Below are positions 1 to 8,446 of a stretch of DNA of 38,795 nt, piece by piece. Source of the stretch: an uncultured Clostridia bacterium (GTDB taxonomy: Bacteria > Bacillota > Clostridia > JAAYHZ01); NCBI GenBank assembly GCA_937894465.1, contig CALCRE010000185.1, positions 1 through 38,795 of the forward strand. The letters run 5' to 3'. The position numbers and the translations under genes are program-made. Positions within the stretch are counted from its first letter, which is position 1, and every line of letters starts with the position of its first letter. Under the pieces are notes generated by a model. It did not search any database. It saw only the letters and a list, made by a program, of their open reading frames with translations, and was not told the DNA's origin.

Positions 1-19
1 TAGTGCAATTCTGCTAATG

Positions 20-1312
20 TTAATTTATGGTACACCTAACCGCACAGGTCGAAAAATTGTCCATATTGAAAGCAATTCTAGGCAGATATCCGGAATCCTC
101 CAAAAGGGTAAAAAGCGGAAAGAATATTGCCATAGGGGGCAACATAACCGATACCACCCAGGCAAGTGTTCGATAGATACCATCCACCAAAGCACCGGAT
201 ATCCATTCCGGCCCGGATAGGATCCGAAACAGTGCGGACAGTTGTTCTTCCAACCAAAATAATCCTTTGGCGATCAATTCCGAAGGATAGTTCGCTCCGG
301 TAACAGTGAGCCAAAACACAACAAAAAGCAAAAGTATCATAATAGGTATACCGGTGATCTTCGAAGTCAGAATCTGATCGATCTTCCGATCTCGTTCCGC
401 ATAATTCTTTTTTTCATATGTAATGACTTCTTTGCTGATGTCTTCACAGGTGTTTACAATCTTTGTCACGATTAAGTCTCTGAGTTTATCACTATGGATC
501 CCGGCGTTACCAAGAAAACTTTTCGTTTCGGTGAGACAATGTATAATGTACTCATTTTGCATCAAGTCAAATCCGAGGTTGTTCTTCAGGGACTCTAGCA
601 TGCCTGTGTCACCTTCGAGCAATTTGAGAGATACCCATCGTTTGTTGCTTTTTGAACCAAACAGGTTTTCCACTGCCGGCTCCAACAAGGATATCGCCTT
701 TTCTATTTCATCGCTGTAAGTTACACGCAGATAATTGGAGTGTTGTTCATCAATCGAATCAACCGCTTCAATCAGACTGTCAAGCCCTTTGTTGCTACGA
801 GCGCTGGTACCCACAACCGAAATGCCCAATTTTGATGCAAGTAAATCCAGCCGAATGGATATCTTCTTTTTTTTCGCTTCATCCATCAGATTAACACATA
901 AGACCACCTTGTCAGTTATTTCCATGGTCTGAAGCACCAAATTAAGATTTCTTTCAAGACAGGTGGCATCAGCAACGATGACCGTGACATCCGGTTGTCC
1001 GAAACAGATGAAATCTCGCGCAACTTCCTCCTCTACGGAATTAGCCATAAGCGAATACGTGCCGGGAAGGTCCACGATGATATAATTTGTACCTTTAAAT
1101 TGATACATACCCCGGGCATTTGTGACAGTTTTACCCGGCCAGTTGCCCGTGTGTTGGTTCAACCCTGTAAGAGCGTTAAACACAGTGCTTTTCCCCACAT
1201 TCGGATTTCCGGCTAGAGCTATGATCTTATCGGTATCAGTTTCTTTTTGTATTATGTAGCCACTTTGATCCAATACTCCGGTGCCTGTCGATTTTCCTGT
1301 TAATCCCATCAT
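20..1312 (-). CDS. feoB: Ferrous iron transporter FeoB, truncated C-terminus
   Basis: FeoB is a GTP-gated inner-membrane Fe(II) importer. The N-terminal G domain is complete: P-loop GNPNVGKST near residue 36, DLPGTYSL (G3), NLMDE (G4) and TSARSNKG (G5). A helical guanine-dissociation region follows, then the first membrane segments (IPIMILLLFVVFW and WVVSVMLPPMAIFF) and the conserved stretch EDSGYLPRIAFNMDNF. After that the reading frame loses family resemblance and stops within about 10 codons, at a run of five T on the coding strand. The protein is about 430 aa against 600-700 for the family, so most of the permease domain is missing. A frameshift at the homopolymer gives DNFFDLCG, then another stop, so one indel does not restore it. 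It lies 14 bp after feoA in the same direction. Two ATGs are adjacent; the second (at 1309) is better spaced from AGGAGG. Identity is sure. Whether the truncation is real or a contig-end artefact is not. Confidence 0.85.
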   Translation of the reverse strand: MMGLTGKSTGTGVLDQSGYIIQKETDTDKIIALAGNPNVGKSTVFNALTGLNQHTGNWPGKTVTNARGMYQFKGTNYIIVDLPGTYSLMANSVEEEVARDFICFGQPDVTVIVADATCLERNLNLVLQTMEITDKVVLCVNLMDEAKKKKISIRLDLLASKLGISVVGTSARSNKGLDSLIEAVDSIDEQHSNYLRVTYSDEIEKAISLLEPAVENLFGSKSNKRWVSLKLLEGDTGMLESLKNNLGFDLMQNEYIIHCLTETKSFLGNAGIHSDKLRDLIVTKIVNTCEDISKEVITYEKKNYAERDRKIDQILTSKITGIPIMILLLFVVFWLTVTGANYPSELIAKGLFWLEEQLSALFRILSGPEWISGALVDGIYRTLAWVVSVMLPPMAIFFPLFTLLEDSGYLPRIAFNMDNFSTCAVRCTIN

Positions 1313-1326
1313 CCCCTCCTAGAAAC

Positions 1327-1566
1327 TCATAACACGGACACCATGATCTTCTCAGATGTATCATTACGGAAAGCGATGACAGCACCCCTGATCAAATATG
1401 CCACCGGGTTACCGGACGGGTTTTTATATAACGGTTCGATCTCGGTTCCGTTAATGATTCCAAAGTCAAGCATGCGTCTTCTGTGAACTCCGTCTGATGT
1501 GAGAGCTGTGACAACCGCTTTTTTGCCGATTGGCAATTTATTTAATGGTATTTGCATACAACTCAT
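1327..1566 (-). CDS. feoA: FeoA-type SH3-like iron transport accessory protein
   Basis: This 79-residue protein is a single FeoA domain, the small cytoplasmic SH3-like partner of FeoB. The family pattern is visible: an N-terminal LNKLPIGKKAVV strand, then HRRRMLDFGIINGTEIEPL, where the RRxLDxGixxG signature sits, and a C-terminal strand ending in FRNDTSEKIMV (canonical proteins have alR..eA..I.V). Length matches the usual 70-85 aa. A good Shine-Dalgarno GGGAGG precedes the ATG. It is first in the feoAB unit, divergent from the metal-dependent regulator. A 31-bp palindrome 21 bp upstream of the start is the likely operator. Confidence 0.9.
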   Translation of the reverse strand: MSCMQIPLNKLPIGKKAVVTALTSDGVHRRRMLDFGIINGTEIEPLYKNPSGNPVAYLIRGAVIAFRNDTSEKIMVSVL

Positions 1567-1586
1567 GGTTAAATCCTCCCAAAAAA

Positions 1587-1617
1587 TTAGTGGAGGGAAA
1601 ATATTTCCCTACGCTAA
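1587..1617. promoter_or_regulatory. 31-bp imperfect palindrome, candidate metal-regulator operator
   Basis: The sequence is symmetrical about position 1602: outer arms TTAG/CTAA (1587-1590, 1614-1617) and an inner perfect arm AGGGAAA/TTTCCCT (1594-1600, 1604-1610) around ATA. Mismatched pairs occur only at 1591/1613 and 1593/1611 plus the centre. It sits between the divergent feoA and MntR/DtxR-like regulator genes, 21 bp before the feoA ATG. The TTAG...CTAA ends resemble DtxR/IdeR-type boxes, but the core does not match the classical box. Operator function is inferred from position and symmetry. Confidence 0.55.
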
Positions 1618-1693
1618 TATATGCCACATAATTAGAATGTGTTATGAATATACTGAAACTGATAAGATAGAATAGTTTAAAGGTTTTGATTCT

Positions 1694-2182
1694 ATGACCA
1701 AAAGCGATAATTCAAATTTCAGAACAGTTCGCGGATATCAAATTGCAAAACAAGAGGAAGGTTACCTGACTTCCGCATTGGAAGATTATCTGGAGATGAT
1801 ATACAGACTTTGTGTTCAAAATGAAAGTGTACGTGTGGGAAAACTATCTGAGCTTTTAAATGTAAGACCGTCTTCTGTTTCCAAAATGATCTTCAAGCTG
1901 GTTGAGCTTAAGTTTGTAAAATATAACCGATATGATATCATCCAACTGACGGACAGCGGTAGGAAAACCGGCGAATATCTTTTAAAAAGGCATGACACAG
2001 TGGAAAAATTCTTAACACTGATCGGAAGCACCACCCCTTTGGAGGAAACAGAGCTGATTGAACACGCGTTGAGCCTTTCTACAGTTTCGAACCTTACTGT
2101 TCTGTTGGAGTTTTTTCAATCGGATACCGTTGCAAATGACAGTTATGAAAACTATAAGAAAAATAAAATGACCACACAATAA
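1694..2182 (+). CDS. MntR/DtxR-family metal-dependent transcriptional regulator
   Basis: A 162-aa two-domain repressor-type protein. Residues about 24-90 form the winged helix (EDYLEMIYRL, then VGKLSELLNVRPSSVSKMIFKLVE as the helix-turn-helix, then a wing ending QLTDSGRKTGEYLL). Residues about 95-150 form the metal-binding/dimerisation domain. All six MntR-type metal ligands seem present: D31, E34, H100, E120, E123 and H124 (compare D8, E11, H77, E99, E102, H103 of Bacillus MntR). There is no C-terminal SH3 domain, also MntR-like, but the C-tail is about 15 residues longer than MntR. It is transcribed divergently from feoAB, so it probably senses Fe(II) or Mn(II) and represses feo. The family call is firm; the metal is uncertain, so no symbol is given. 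Confidence 0.87.
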   Translation: MTKSDNSNFRTVRGYQIAKQEEGYLTSALEDYLEMIYRLCVQNESVRVGKLSELLNVRPSSVSKMIFKLVELKFVKYNRYDIIQLTDSGRKTGEYLLKRHDTVEKFLTLIGSTTPLEETELIEHALSLSTVSNLTVLLEFFQSDTVANDSYENYKKNKMTTQ

Positions 2183-2227
2183 CACTTGTATGGTCATATA
2201 TATCATCAGTATAAAATGTCAGATCAA

Positions 2228-3868
2228 TTATACATTCAATTGTATAATACCGGCATCCCAATCCTCATACTTTTCATATCCTAATAAGTTCACGATGGTT
2301 GACGCCAGGTTGGATAATCCGTATTCACCCGGAACCACGGAGTATCGGCCGTTGTTATGGTTGTCATATAAAATACAAGGCACCTTGTTCAATGTGTGAC
2401 TGGTCTTGGCTTTGTAGGAACCGTCCTTGTTCTTCTTAGGATTCCCGGCTTTATCCGTCTCAAACATTTCGTCTGCATTACCATGATCGGCTGTAATGAT
2501 GGCCATTCCTCCCAATTGATCCACAACTTTTAATATCCTTCCTAATGCCAGATCTACGGCTTCCACACCGATAATGGTCGCTTGCATGTTCCCGGTATGA
2601 CCTACCATGTCACCATTGGGGAAGTTGACTCTAGCAAATTGATATTGACCGGATTTCAATTCCTCCATTAAACGATCTGCAATCAAAGCGGACTGCATCC
2701 AAGGCCTTTGTTCAAAGGGAACCACATCAGAAGGAATTTCAATGTATGTTTCATTTGTTTCACTGTATTTACCGCTTCTGTTTCCATTCCAAAAATAGGT
2801 TACATGACCGTACTTTTGTGTTTCGGAAATCGCCAGCTGAGCTACACCTTCCTTAGCCAAAAACTCTCCCATAGTGTTACTTATTTTGGGCGGGCTGACC
2901 AAAAATCTTGATGGGATACCCAAGTCCCCGTCGTACTGAAGCATCCCGGCATATGTCACCTTAGGGTAACGCACTCTGTCAAATACATCAAAATCCGCTT
3001 CTTCAAAAGCTCTGCTGATTTCAATGGCTCTGTCCCCACGGAAATTAAAGAACACAACAGAGTCGTTGTCTTGGATTGTTCCCACCGGTTCGCCATCTTT
3101 GACAATAACGAACGGAGGCATGTCCTGGTCAATAACATTCAATTCTTTTCGATAAGTTTCAATGGCTTGTTCCGCGCTTTCAAAGGGTCGACCTTCTCCT
3201 AACACATGAGTCTTCCAGCCTTTTTCCACCATAGCCCAGTTGGCACCATATCGATCCATGGTGATATTCATACGTCCGCCGCCACTGGCAACCACACAAT
3301 GGCAACAGTCATCATTGATTTCATTTAAAAATTGTTCAAACGGAAGTACATAGTCCAAAGCCGAGCGCTCTCCGACGTCACGACCATCCAATAAAATGTG
3401 GATCCTTATCTCCTTTATTCCTTGTTTTTTGGCTTGTATAATCATACCTTTCAAGTGATAAATATGAGAATGGACATTTCCATCGGAAAACAATCCGATA
3501 AAATGAAGTGTAGAGTTATGATCAAGGCAATTTTGGCTAATATCACGCCAACCGGTGTCAAGGAACATGTCACCGGTTTCCACGGCTTCCCCTACCAATT
3601 TTGCCCCCTGACTATATACTTTTCCCGCACCGATGGCATTATGACCTACCTCCGAATTTCCCATATCATCATCTCCCGGTAAACCCACGGCAGTTCCATG
3701 AGCTTTCAATGCCAAGGTGGGATAGTTTTTCATCAAGTAATCCAAATTGGGTGTGTTTGCCAAATGTACGGCATTACAATCATTCGGCTGTCCTAATCCG
3801 ATTCCATCCATGACAATCATTAGAATAGGGCCTTTATAGGGTTTATATCCATCAATCTTCTTTAACAT
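2228..3868 (-). CDS. gpmI: 2,3-bisphosphoglycerate-independent phosphoglycerate mutase
   Basis: This Mn-dependent alkaline-phosphatase-superfamily enzyme interconverts 3- and 2-phosphoglycerate in the cytoplasm. Seen in the 546-aa product: N-terminal metal motif MDGIGLG (D21), nucleophile MGNSEVGHN with Ser72, the inserted phosphotransferase domain (residues about 95-310, with HILLDGRDV and SGGGRMNITMDR), and the C-terminal metal motifs NFPNGDMVGHTG and IITADHGNADEM. It is some 35 residues longer than the usual 510 aa, mostly in the C-terminal region around KNKDGSYKAKTSHT and loops, which fits the longer GpmI subtype. Start ATG follows a good AAGGAG. It stands alone, apart from the gapA/pgk-tpi/eno cluster, and is divergent from the lipoprotein gene at 4204. 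Confidence 0.96.
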   Translation of the reverse strand: MLKKIDGYKPYKGPILMIVMDGIGLGQPNDCNAVHLANTPNLDYLMKNYPTLALKAHGTAVGLPGDDDMGNSEVGHNAIGAGKVYSQGAKLVGEAVETGDMFLDTGWRDISQNCLDHNSTLHFIGLFSDGNVHSHIYHLKGMIIQAKKQGIKEIRIHILLDGRDVGERSALDYVLPFEQFLNEINDDCCHCVVASGGGRMNITMDRYGANWAMVEKGWKTHVLGEGRPFESAEQAIETYRKELNVIDQDMPPFVIVKDGEPVGTIQDNDSVVFFNFRGDRAIEISRAFEEADFDVFDRVRYPKVTYAGMLQYDGDLGIPSRFLVSPPKISNTMGEFLAKEGVAQLAISETQKYGHVTYFWNGNRSGKYSETNETYIEIPSDVVPFEQRPWMQSALIADRLMEELKSGQYQFARVNFPNGDMVGHTGNMQATIIGVEAVDLALGRILKVVDQLGGMAIITADHGNADEMFETDKAGNPKKNKDGSYKAKTSHTLNKVPCILYDNHNNGRYSVVPGEYGLSNLASTIVNLLGYEKYEDWDAGIIQLNV

Positions 3869-4203
3869 TTATTTTCTCCTTCCGATATTCGGATCATAGT
3901 ATTCATTTCAAAATAAAATAACTTCCTTATTATATCATTATAACCGCGATTATGAAAAGTCTTTTGCAACAAAGCCAAAAACCGCCTTTAACCCTCTTTA
4001 AGCATTTATATCTAAAACAAAGGTAAGAATATTTCTTTAATTGACTAATCTTAATAATTTATGCTATTATACAAATAGTTCCATATAAATATAATATATA
4101 TAGATATAGGAACGATTACTGTCAATCACTCTTTTACGTTTATAAGGAAATTGCACATGAAAAATGTGTTTTTCAAATAAAGTTTTAAGGAGGACATGGT
4201 ATT
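3869..4203. other. 335-bp divergent intergenic region, gpmI / lipoprotein gene
   Basis: AT-rich spacer with no credible ORF. On the reverse strand, two overlapping TATAAT-like hexamers (around 3930-3950) are plausible -10 elements for gpmI, with only weak -35 candidates. On the forward strand, a good promoter at 4041-4070 serves the lipoprotein gene. A short hairpin CACAT/ATGTG followed by TTTTT lies at 4154-4173 in the lipoprotein leader and could be a weak attenuator. Shine-Dalgarno AAGGAGG sits at 4187-4193. Confidence 0.6.
4041..4070 (+). promoter_or_regulatory. Sigma-A promoter of the solute-binding lipoprotein gene
   Basis: -35 TTGACT (4041-4046), 18-bp spacer, and an extended -10 TGCTATTAT with hexamer TATTAT at 4065-4070. 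The predicted start is near 4077, leaving a leader of about 125 nt before the ATG at 4204. Confidence 0.6.
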
Positions 4204-6075
4204 ATGTCTAAGAGAATGATTCGTATTTTTTGCATAATGATTGTAAGTACGATGATGTTTTCACTGATTGCTTGTTCCCAATCCCAGGAACAACCTGATG
4301 TTACAACAGGGTCAACGACAACTGCGGGTGTGACAACCACAAAAGCAACAACAACCACAAAAGCGCAAACAACCACTACCAAGGCCGAAACCACTGCACC
4401 GGTTGAAGTAAATCCGTTTGCGGAATTCTACGAAGTAAGTTGGATCTCAGGATTCTGTGACACTTATGAAGAAGGTGCCTATGACGAGCTAATGATTGAG
4501 GAGAAATACAACATAGACATTGACACATGGAACATTAGCTACTACGACGGAGAAGGTCTAACCATGATGTTAGCCGCAGGTGAAATTCCGGATTTCAGTT
4601 ACATACCGTATGCACCTATGGATGCCGTGCAATTGTATGACGAAGGATTCACAAGATCCGTTCCATTGGAATTCTACAAACAATATTTCCCGTACTATTA
4701 TGAACAAATGGAAAAAAACAAACCGTCAAGCTACATATATAATAATATCAAGGGAACTGAAGAGTATTACGGAATTTCTTTCATTATGACCACATGGAAG
4801 AGCTATTACAACGGACCGATCTACCGTTTAGATTGGCTGGAAAATGTCGGTTATGAAATTCCGGAATCAGAATTAACCCCCATCACATTAACTGATGAAA
4901 AGTTGGGTAAGTATAACGGAAATTTATTTGTAACAAACTTCATGTTTGAATTCGATGAAATGAATGACATTTTTAGAGCATTCACAGAAGACGACCCTGA
5001 CGGAAACGGTGAAGATGACACCTATGCAGCCGTAGGTTTTGAACATACATTCAGAGCTGCCTGGGTTGACTTGTATTGGGGTATGTTCGGCGTCAACTCT
5101 TCTGAAAACAACTACTTGTATTTGGAGGAATCCACCGGTGACAATGTTCCTTGGTTTGCTTATTCCGGATACAGAGACTACATGGACTGGGCCAACGAAA
5201 TGCGTACCAAAGGCTATATGAGAACTTTGGATTTGTCAGGAGGAGCATACTGGTATGATGTTCTGTTGGCAACATGGTTGACCGGTAAAGTCGGTTTCTT
5301 TACTGCAGACAGACAATACATCGGACGTCCGCACTTCCCGGAATATTCCGACCGTCAACCTCCTCAGAGCTTATGGTTAAACGGACTTGAAGATGCTACC
5401 ATGGTCTGTATGCCGGTATTGAAAGGCCCCGGAGAAGTATGGGGTAACAGAAGATATGGACTTGATGCATTTGCAGACGGTAAATGGAGAACATACAACG
5501 TTGCCAAAACTGTATCTGACGGTAAATTGCAACGTATCTTAACCATGTGGAATGACCGTTACTCTGATCCTAAAGACCCTTGGAACATAAAAGCTTGGAT
5601 CGGTGTTGAGGGAGTTCATTTTAAATGGCAAGGTGAACCTTGGGCGTCCGGTATGATGACAACTGAAGCGGATAAAGTTCCTCCTCAGTACAGAAGAGGC
5701 GGATTTTGGGGCGGAAGCTTCCAAGCCGAATCTCTCTATTACGGACATGAAGCCGCATACCAATACTACACATTCGCCGATGAAAGTGATTGGGTAGCCA
5801 AGTATTGCATCGAGCCCAACAAATACCTCAATAAGTTGAATATGGGTGTGGATCTTTATGAGGCATACGTCAAAGAATATGCCGAATACAGCGGTAGTAT
5901 CAATGCTGCCGTAGGAGATTTTGCCAATCGTTCCTGGAACGGTGAAATTGCAAATCTTAACGCAGAGTGGGAGCAATACATCAACCAATTGTATGCTGCA
6001 GGACTTGAAACCATCATTGAGAAGTACTACAACAATGATGCATTTCCTGTTTATCAAAGACCTGATTTAGGCTGA
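4204..6075 (+). CDS. Large extracellular solute-binding lipoprotein (paralogue 1)
   Basis: A 623-aa secreted lipoprotein: basic N-terminus, hydrophobic core, and lipobox SLIAC with acylated Cys24. A low-complexity Thr/Ala/Lys tether follows (residues about 35-65, repeats of TTTTKA), then a mature domain starting at NPFAEFYEVSW. The mature part resembles the long (about 500-550 aa) ABC oligosaccharide-binding proteins of Clostridia and Paenibacillus: MMLAAGEIPDF near the N-terminus, and an EF-hand-like Ca-binding loop DDPDGNGEDD near residue 263. It is paralogous to the products at 25569-27350 and 27721-29526, sharing NPFxEF, AAGEIPD, FTEDDPDGNG, the YRDY block and the C-terminal GEIANxNxEWxxYI. 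No permease or ATPase is adjacent, and a terminator follows, so the gene is monocistronic. Substrate unknown; a plant or host oligosaccharide is a guess. Confidence 0.85.
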   Translation: MSKRMIRIFCIMIVSTMMFSLIACSQSQEQPDVTTGSTTTAGVTTTKATTTTKAQTTTTKAETTAPVEVNPFAEFYEVSWISGFCDTYEEGAYDELMIEEKYNIDIDTWNISYYDGEGLTMMLAAGEIPDFSYIPYAPMDAVQLYDEGFTRSVPLEFYKQYFPYYYEQMEKNKPSSYIYNNIKGTEEYYGISFIMTTWKSYYNGPIYRLDWLENVGYEIPESELTPITLTDEKLGKYNGNLFVTNFMFEFDEMNDIFRAFTEDDPDGNGEDDTYAAVGFEHTFRAAWVDLYWGMFGVNSSENNYLYLEESTGDNVPWFAYSGYRDYMDWANEMRTKGYMRTLDLSGGAYWYDVLLATWLTGKVGFFTADRQYIGRPHFPEYSDRQPPQSLWLNGLEDATMVCMPVLKGPGEVWGNRRYGLDAFADGKWRTYNVAKTVSDGKLQRILTMWNDRYSDPKDPWNIKAWIGVEGVHFKWQGEPWASGMMTTEADKVPPQYRRGGFWGGSFQAESLYYGHEAAYQYYTFADESDWVAKYCIEPNKYLNKLNMGVDLYEAYVKEYAEYSGSINAAVGDFANRSWNGEIANLNAEWEQYINQLYAAGLETIIEKYYNNDAFPVYQRPDLG

Positions 6076-6091
6076 TAAATTGACTGGAAAT

Positions 6092-6118
6092 GAAAGGAGG
6101 GGTTAGCCCCTCCTTTTT
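6092..6118 (+). terminator. Intrinsic terminator after lipoprotein gene
   Basis: Perfect 10-bp stem AAAGGAGGGG (6093-6102) / CCCCTCCTTT (6107-6116) with loop TTAG, followed by T residues. It lies 17 bp after the stop codon. With the convergent gene ending at 6163 it may work in both directions. Confidence 0.9.
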
Positions 6119-6162
6119 CATTGATAGATATTTAATTATTCTATTGTAACAATTGATCTTTT

Positions 6163-7152
6163 TTAGGCAATGGTTCCTAATTGATCTTCTCTCACTTCTC
6201 CCGGTATAGGTTCACCTTTTAGGTAGCCTTCAATGGCTTGAACTGTGAAAAGACCGATCCTGAGCTTTCCGTTTGTCACTGCACCGGCAATATGGGGAGT
6301 CAAAACGATATTAGGCAAAGTTCTAAAAGGATGATCCTTGGCCGGAGGTTCCGGTTGGGTCACATCAATGCAGGCTTTGATACGACCGTCTTTGCACTCT
6401 TCATACAAATCGTCTTCATCGATCAATGATCCTCTGGCGGTATTAATGATGGTCGCACCGTCTTTCATCAGTGATAAATTGGATTTGTTGATCATTTTAT
6501 CTGTAGAGGGCAAAGAAGGTGCGTGCAAGGAAACAACATCGCTAAGGCGCATCAAATCATCCAATTCCACCTTTTTTACACCTAATGCGCGGGCTTGCTC
6601 TTCAGTAATAAAAGGATCAGACAACAAAATGTTTACATGGAAATTTTTCAAAAGTTTGATATAGTGCCTTCCAACCCATCCTGCACCTACCACACCAACG
6701 TTAATTCCGTACATTTCCTTGGTCTTTAATTTATTCTTGCCCCATTCTCCGTTATGTACATCCATATCCAGTTCTTTTACGTTTTTTACAGAGTAGATGG
6801 TCAAACCCAGTGCCGTCTCGGCAACACCGATACCAATCGCTCCTGCACAACTAACCACACGGATGCCTCTAGGATAGATCTGATCGCTCATCACCGGTTT
6901 CACTGATCCGGCTGCATGTATAATCAATTTTAAGTTCGGGGCCATATCCAACACTTCACCGTCCAAAGAAAGAGTTCCCCAAGAGGTAATGACGATGTCG
7001 GCATCTTTGATTAGTTCCTTGATTCGGTCCTTGTCGGGAACATTCGAATCCTCATTTACTACCAATGTACCAAAATTTATTAATGCTTTCATACACTCCG
7101 CATCAAACAAAGTGTCAGCGAGAGGTTTTTGTGCTAATAAGGCTATTTTCAA
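6163..7152 (-). CDS. D-isomer-specific 2-hydroxyacid dehydrogenase
   Basis: NAD-dependent 2-hydroxyacid dehydrogenase of the SerA/PdxB/hydroxypyruvate-reductase superfamily, about 329 aa with no C-terminal ACT domain. Visible: Rossmann motif VGVVGAGWVGRHY near residue 150, an acidic residue ending beta-2 (LLSDPF, favouring NAD), the catalytic Arg in NTARGSLIDE, the Glu in DVTQPEPP and the His in LTPHIAGA. An earlier TTG at 7158 overlaps the ribosome site spacing (only 3 nt after AAGGAG). The TTG at 7152, 9 nt after it, is the better start and gives MKIALLAQKP. Substrate cannot be read from sequence. It lies beyond a terminator from the Gfo/Idh gene, so it probably has its own promoter, with a possible -10 TACAAT near 7185-7190. 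Possible roles are reduction or oxidation of a sugar-derived hydroxyacid. Confidence 0.88.
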   Translation of the reverse strand: MKIALLAQKPLADTLFDAECMKALINFGTLVVNEDSNVPDKDRIKELIKDADIVITSWGTLSLDGEVLDMAPNLKLIIHAAGSVKPVMSDQIYPRGIRVVSCAGAIGIGVAETALGLTIYSVKNVKELDMDVHNGEWGKNKLKTKEMYGINVGVVGAGWVGRHYIKLLKNFHVNILLSDPFITEEQARALGVKKVELDDLMRLSDVVSLHAPSLPSTDKMINKSNLSLMKDGATIINTARGSLIDEDDLYEECKDGRIKACIDVTQPEPPAKDHPFRTLPNIVLTPHIAGAVTNGKLRIGLFTVQAIEGYLKGEPIPGEVREDQLGTIA

Positions 7153-7221
7153 AAACAATCACTCCTTACAGATTTTTTTCTATTGTAACACAAATGCACT
7201 TTGAATGGTCATTTCCTAAAC

Positions 7222-7254
7222 AAAAAAAAGGCACAATCATCAGATCATGCCTTT
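7222..7254 (-). terminator. Intrinsic terminator of the Gfo/Idh gene
   Basis: Read on the reverse strand: AAAGGCA, a 14-nt loop, TGCCTTT and a run of T. The stem is at 7227-7233 and 7248-7254. It separates the gene at 7270-8340 from the hydroxyacid dehydrogenase gene. Confidence 0.75.
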
Positions 7255-7269
7255 GCCTTTTTTCTTCGT

Positions 7270-8340
7270 TTATTTTAGATCGTCGTTTACAATCTTGACG
7301 CCTTCTTTTGCGGATTTGTAAATCAAATTCACAACTTTTAATGCAATATATCCATCAACGCCTCTCAGGCCGACTCTTGCATCTTTTCCTTCTTTAGCAC
7401 ATTCCATGAAATGACGAATTTCTCCGATATAGCCCAAATTATACTTTTCATCTACCGCAGGTTTGGTCCAACCGGTGGTCAGTTCAGCTTTTTCAACTGC
7501 ATAGCTGACTCCTGGTATAGAGAACACTTTTACCGGAGAAGAAAATGTCAAGTCTACTTGCATACGACCTTCTGTGCCATATACTTCGAATACATCCTCC
7601 ATACCACCTGTGGTGATATAGTTTGCTTCTAACAGAGCCGATGTTCCGTCTTGGAATTTGATAATGCAAGCAGCCCAATCCTCACCTTCCATTTTAGTGT
7701 GTAAAAAGTTGTTTTCACCACCGCCGGAAGTCATGGCAACCAATTCCGTCCATTTGTTATCCTTCATCGCCAACATGAAAGAGACCGGATGAACACCCAA
7801 GTGAACCATGGCTCCTCCGCCGCAATACTTAATGGTCTGGGTAAAAGGAGAGTGAGATCCACTATGACATTCCCTTGCACGATAAAACATCGGACGACCT
7901 AAAGCACCTTCTTCAATCACAGATAATGCCTTATTCAATGCAGGAGCAAATAACCAGTCTTCTGCATAGTACAATTTCTTTCCGGCTTTTTCGGCTGCTT
8001 GAACCATTTCATATGCATCTTCCACCGTGGTGGCGATGGGTTTTTCACTAATTACATGTCTTCCGCGTTCAAAAGCATATAATGCAACATCATGATGTAA
8101 AAAGTTCGGTAAACAAATATCCACTACATCACAATCAACGTTGTCAATAGCGTCCTTATAATCTTCATAGAATTGATAATCCTTAAAGTTGTATCTTGCA
8201 GCCAAATCGTGAACTCTTTCCGGTACTTTATCACAAATGCCAACTACTGTCGCTAAATCAGGGCATCTTGCATAACCTTCAGCGTGTAAGTCCGCAGAAA
8301 AAGCCGCCCCTATCAATAAAACTCTTACCTTCTTATCCAT
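7270..8340 (-). CDS. Gfo/Idh/MocA-family NAD(P)-dependent oxidoreductase
   Basis: A 356-aa sugar-type dehydrogenase. N-terminal Rossmann domain (residues about 4-125) begins VRVLLIGAAFSADLHAEGY, with the acidic VVGICDK after beta-2. The family catalytic-lysine motif is EKPIATTVEDA (residue about 100). The C-terminal alpha/beta domain contains GGGAMVHLGVHPVSFML with the conserved His and closes with the usual IALKVVNLIYKSAKEG helix. The family oxidises or epimerises cyclitols, hexoses and related compounds; the substrate here is unknown. A good GGAGG lies before the ATG. A sigma-A promoter overlaps the stop codon of the upstream cysteine-hydrolase-like gene, so it can be transcribed alone or by read-through. 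Its terminator is at 7222-7254. Confidence 0.9.
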   Translation of the reverse strand: MDKKVRVLLIGAAFSADLHAEGYARCPDLATVVGICDKVPERVHDLAARYNFKDYQFYEDYKDAIDNVDCDVVDICLPNFLHHDVALYAFERGRHVISEKPIATTVEDAYEMVQAAEKAGKKLYYAEDWLFAPALNKALSVIEEGALGRPMFYRARECHSGSHSPFTQTIKYCGGGAMVHLGVHPVSFMLAMKDNKWTELVAMTSGGGENNFLHTKMEGEDWAACIIKFQDGTSALLEANYITTGGMEDVFEVYGTEGRMQVDLTFSSPVKVFSIPGVSYAVEKAELTTGWTKPAVDEKYNLGYIGEIRHFMECAKEGKDARVGLRGVDGYIALKVVNLIYKSAKEGVKIVNDDLK

Positions 8341-8417
8341 CCCATTACCTCCAACTCATTTATTTATATCATTCTACGGGTATCCGCAAATATGTAACTG
8401 TTTTTTTACTTATTACT

Positions 8418-8446
8418 ATTATAAAGAACTTACCGGCATTCGTCAA
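8418..8446 (-). promoter_or_regulatory. Sigma-A promoter for the Gfo/Idh gene, overlapping upstream stop
   Basis: Reverse-strand -35 TTGACG (8441-8446), 17-bp spacer, -10 TATAAT (8418-8423). The -35 contains the TGA stop codon (8443-8445) of the preceding gene. Leader about 70 nt. Confidence 0.75.

Noticed and set aside
4305..4400. Repeat array or CRISPR-like repeats
   Set aside because: The ACAACCACAAAAG-type repeats are in frame and encode the Thr/Lys-rich tether of the lipoprotein, not spaced identical repeats.
5539..6057. 172-aa reverse-strand open frame
   Set aside because: It is wholly antisense to the lipoprotein gene, has no ribosome site and no family resemblance.
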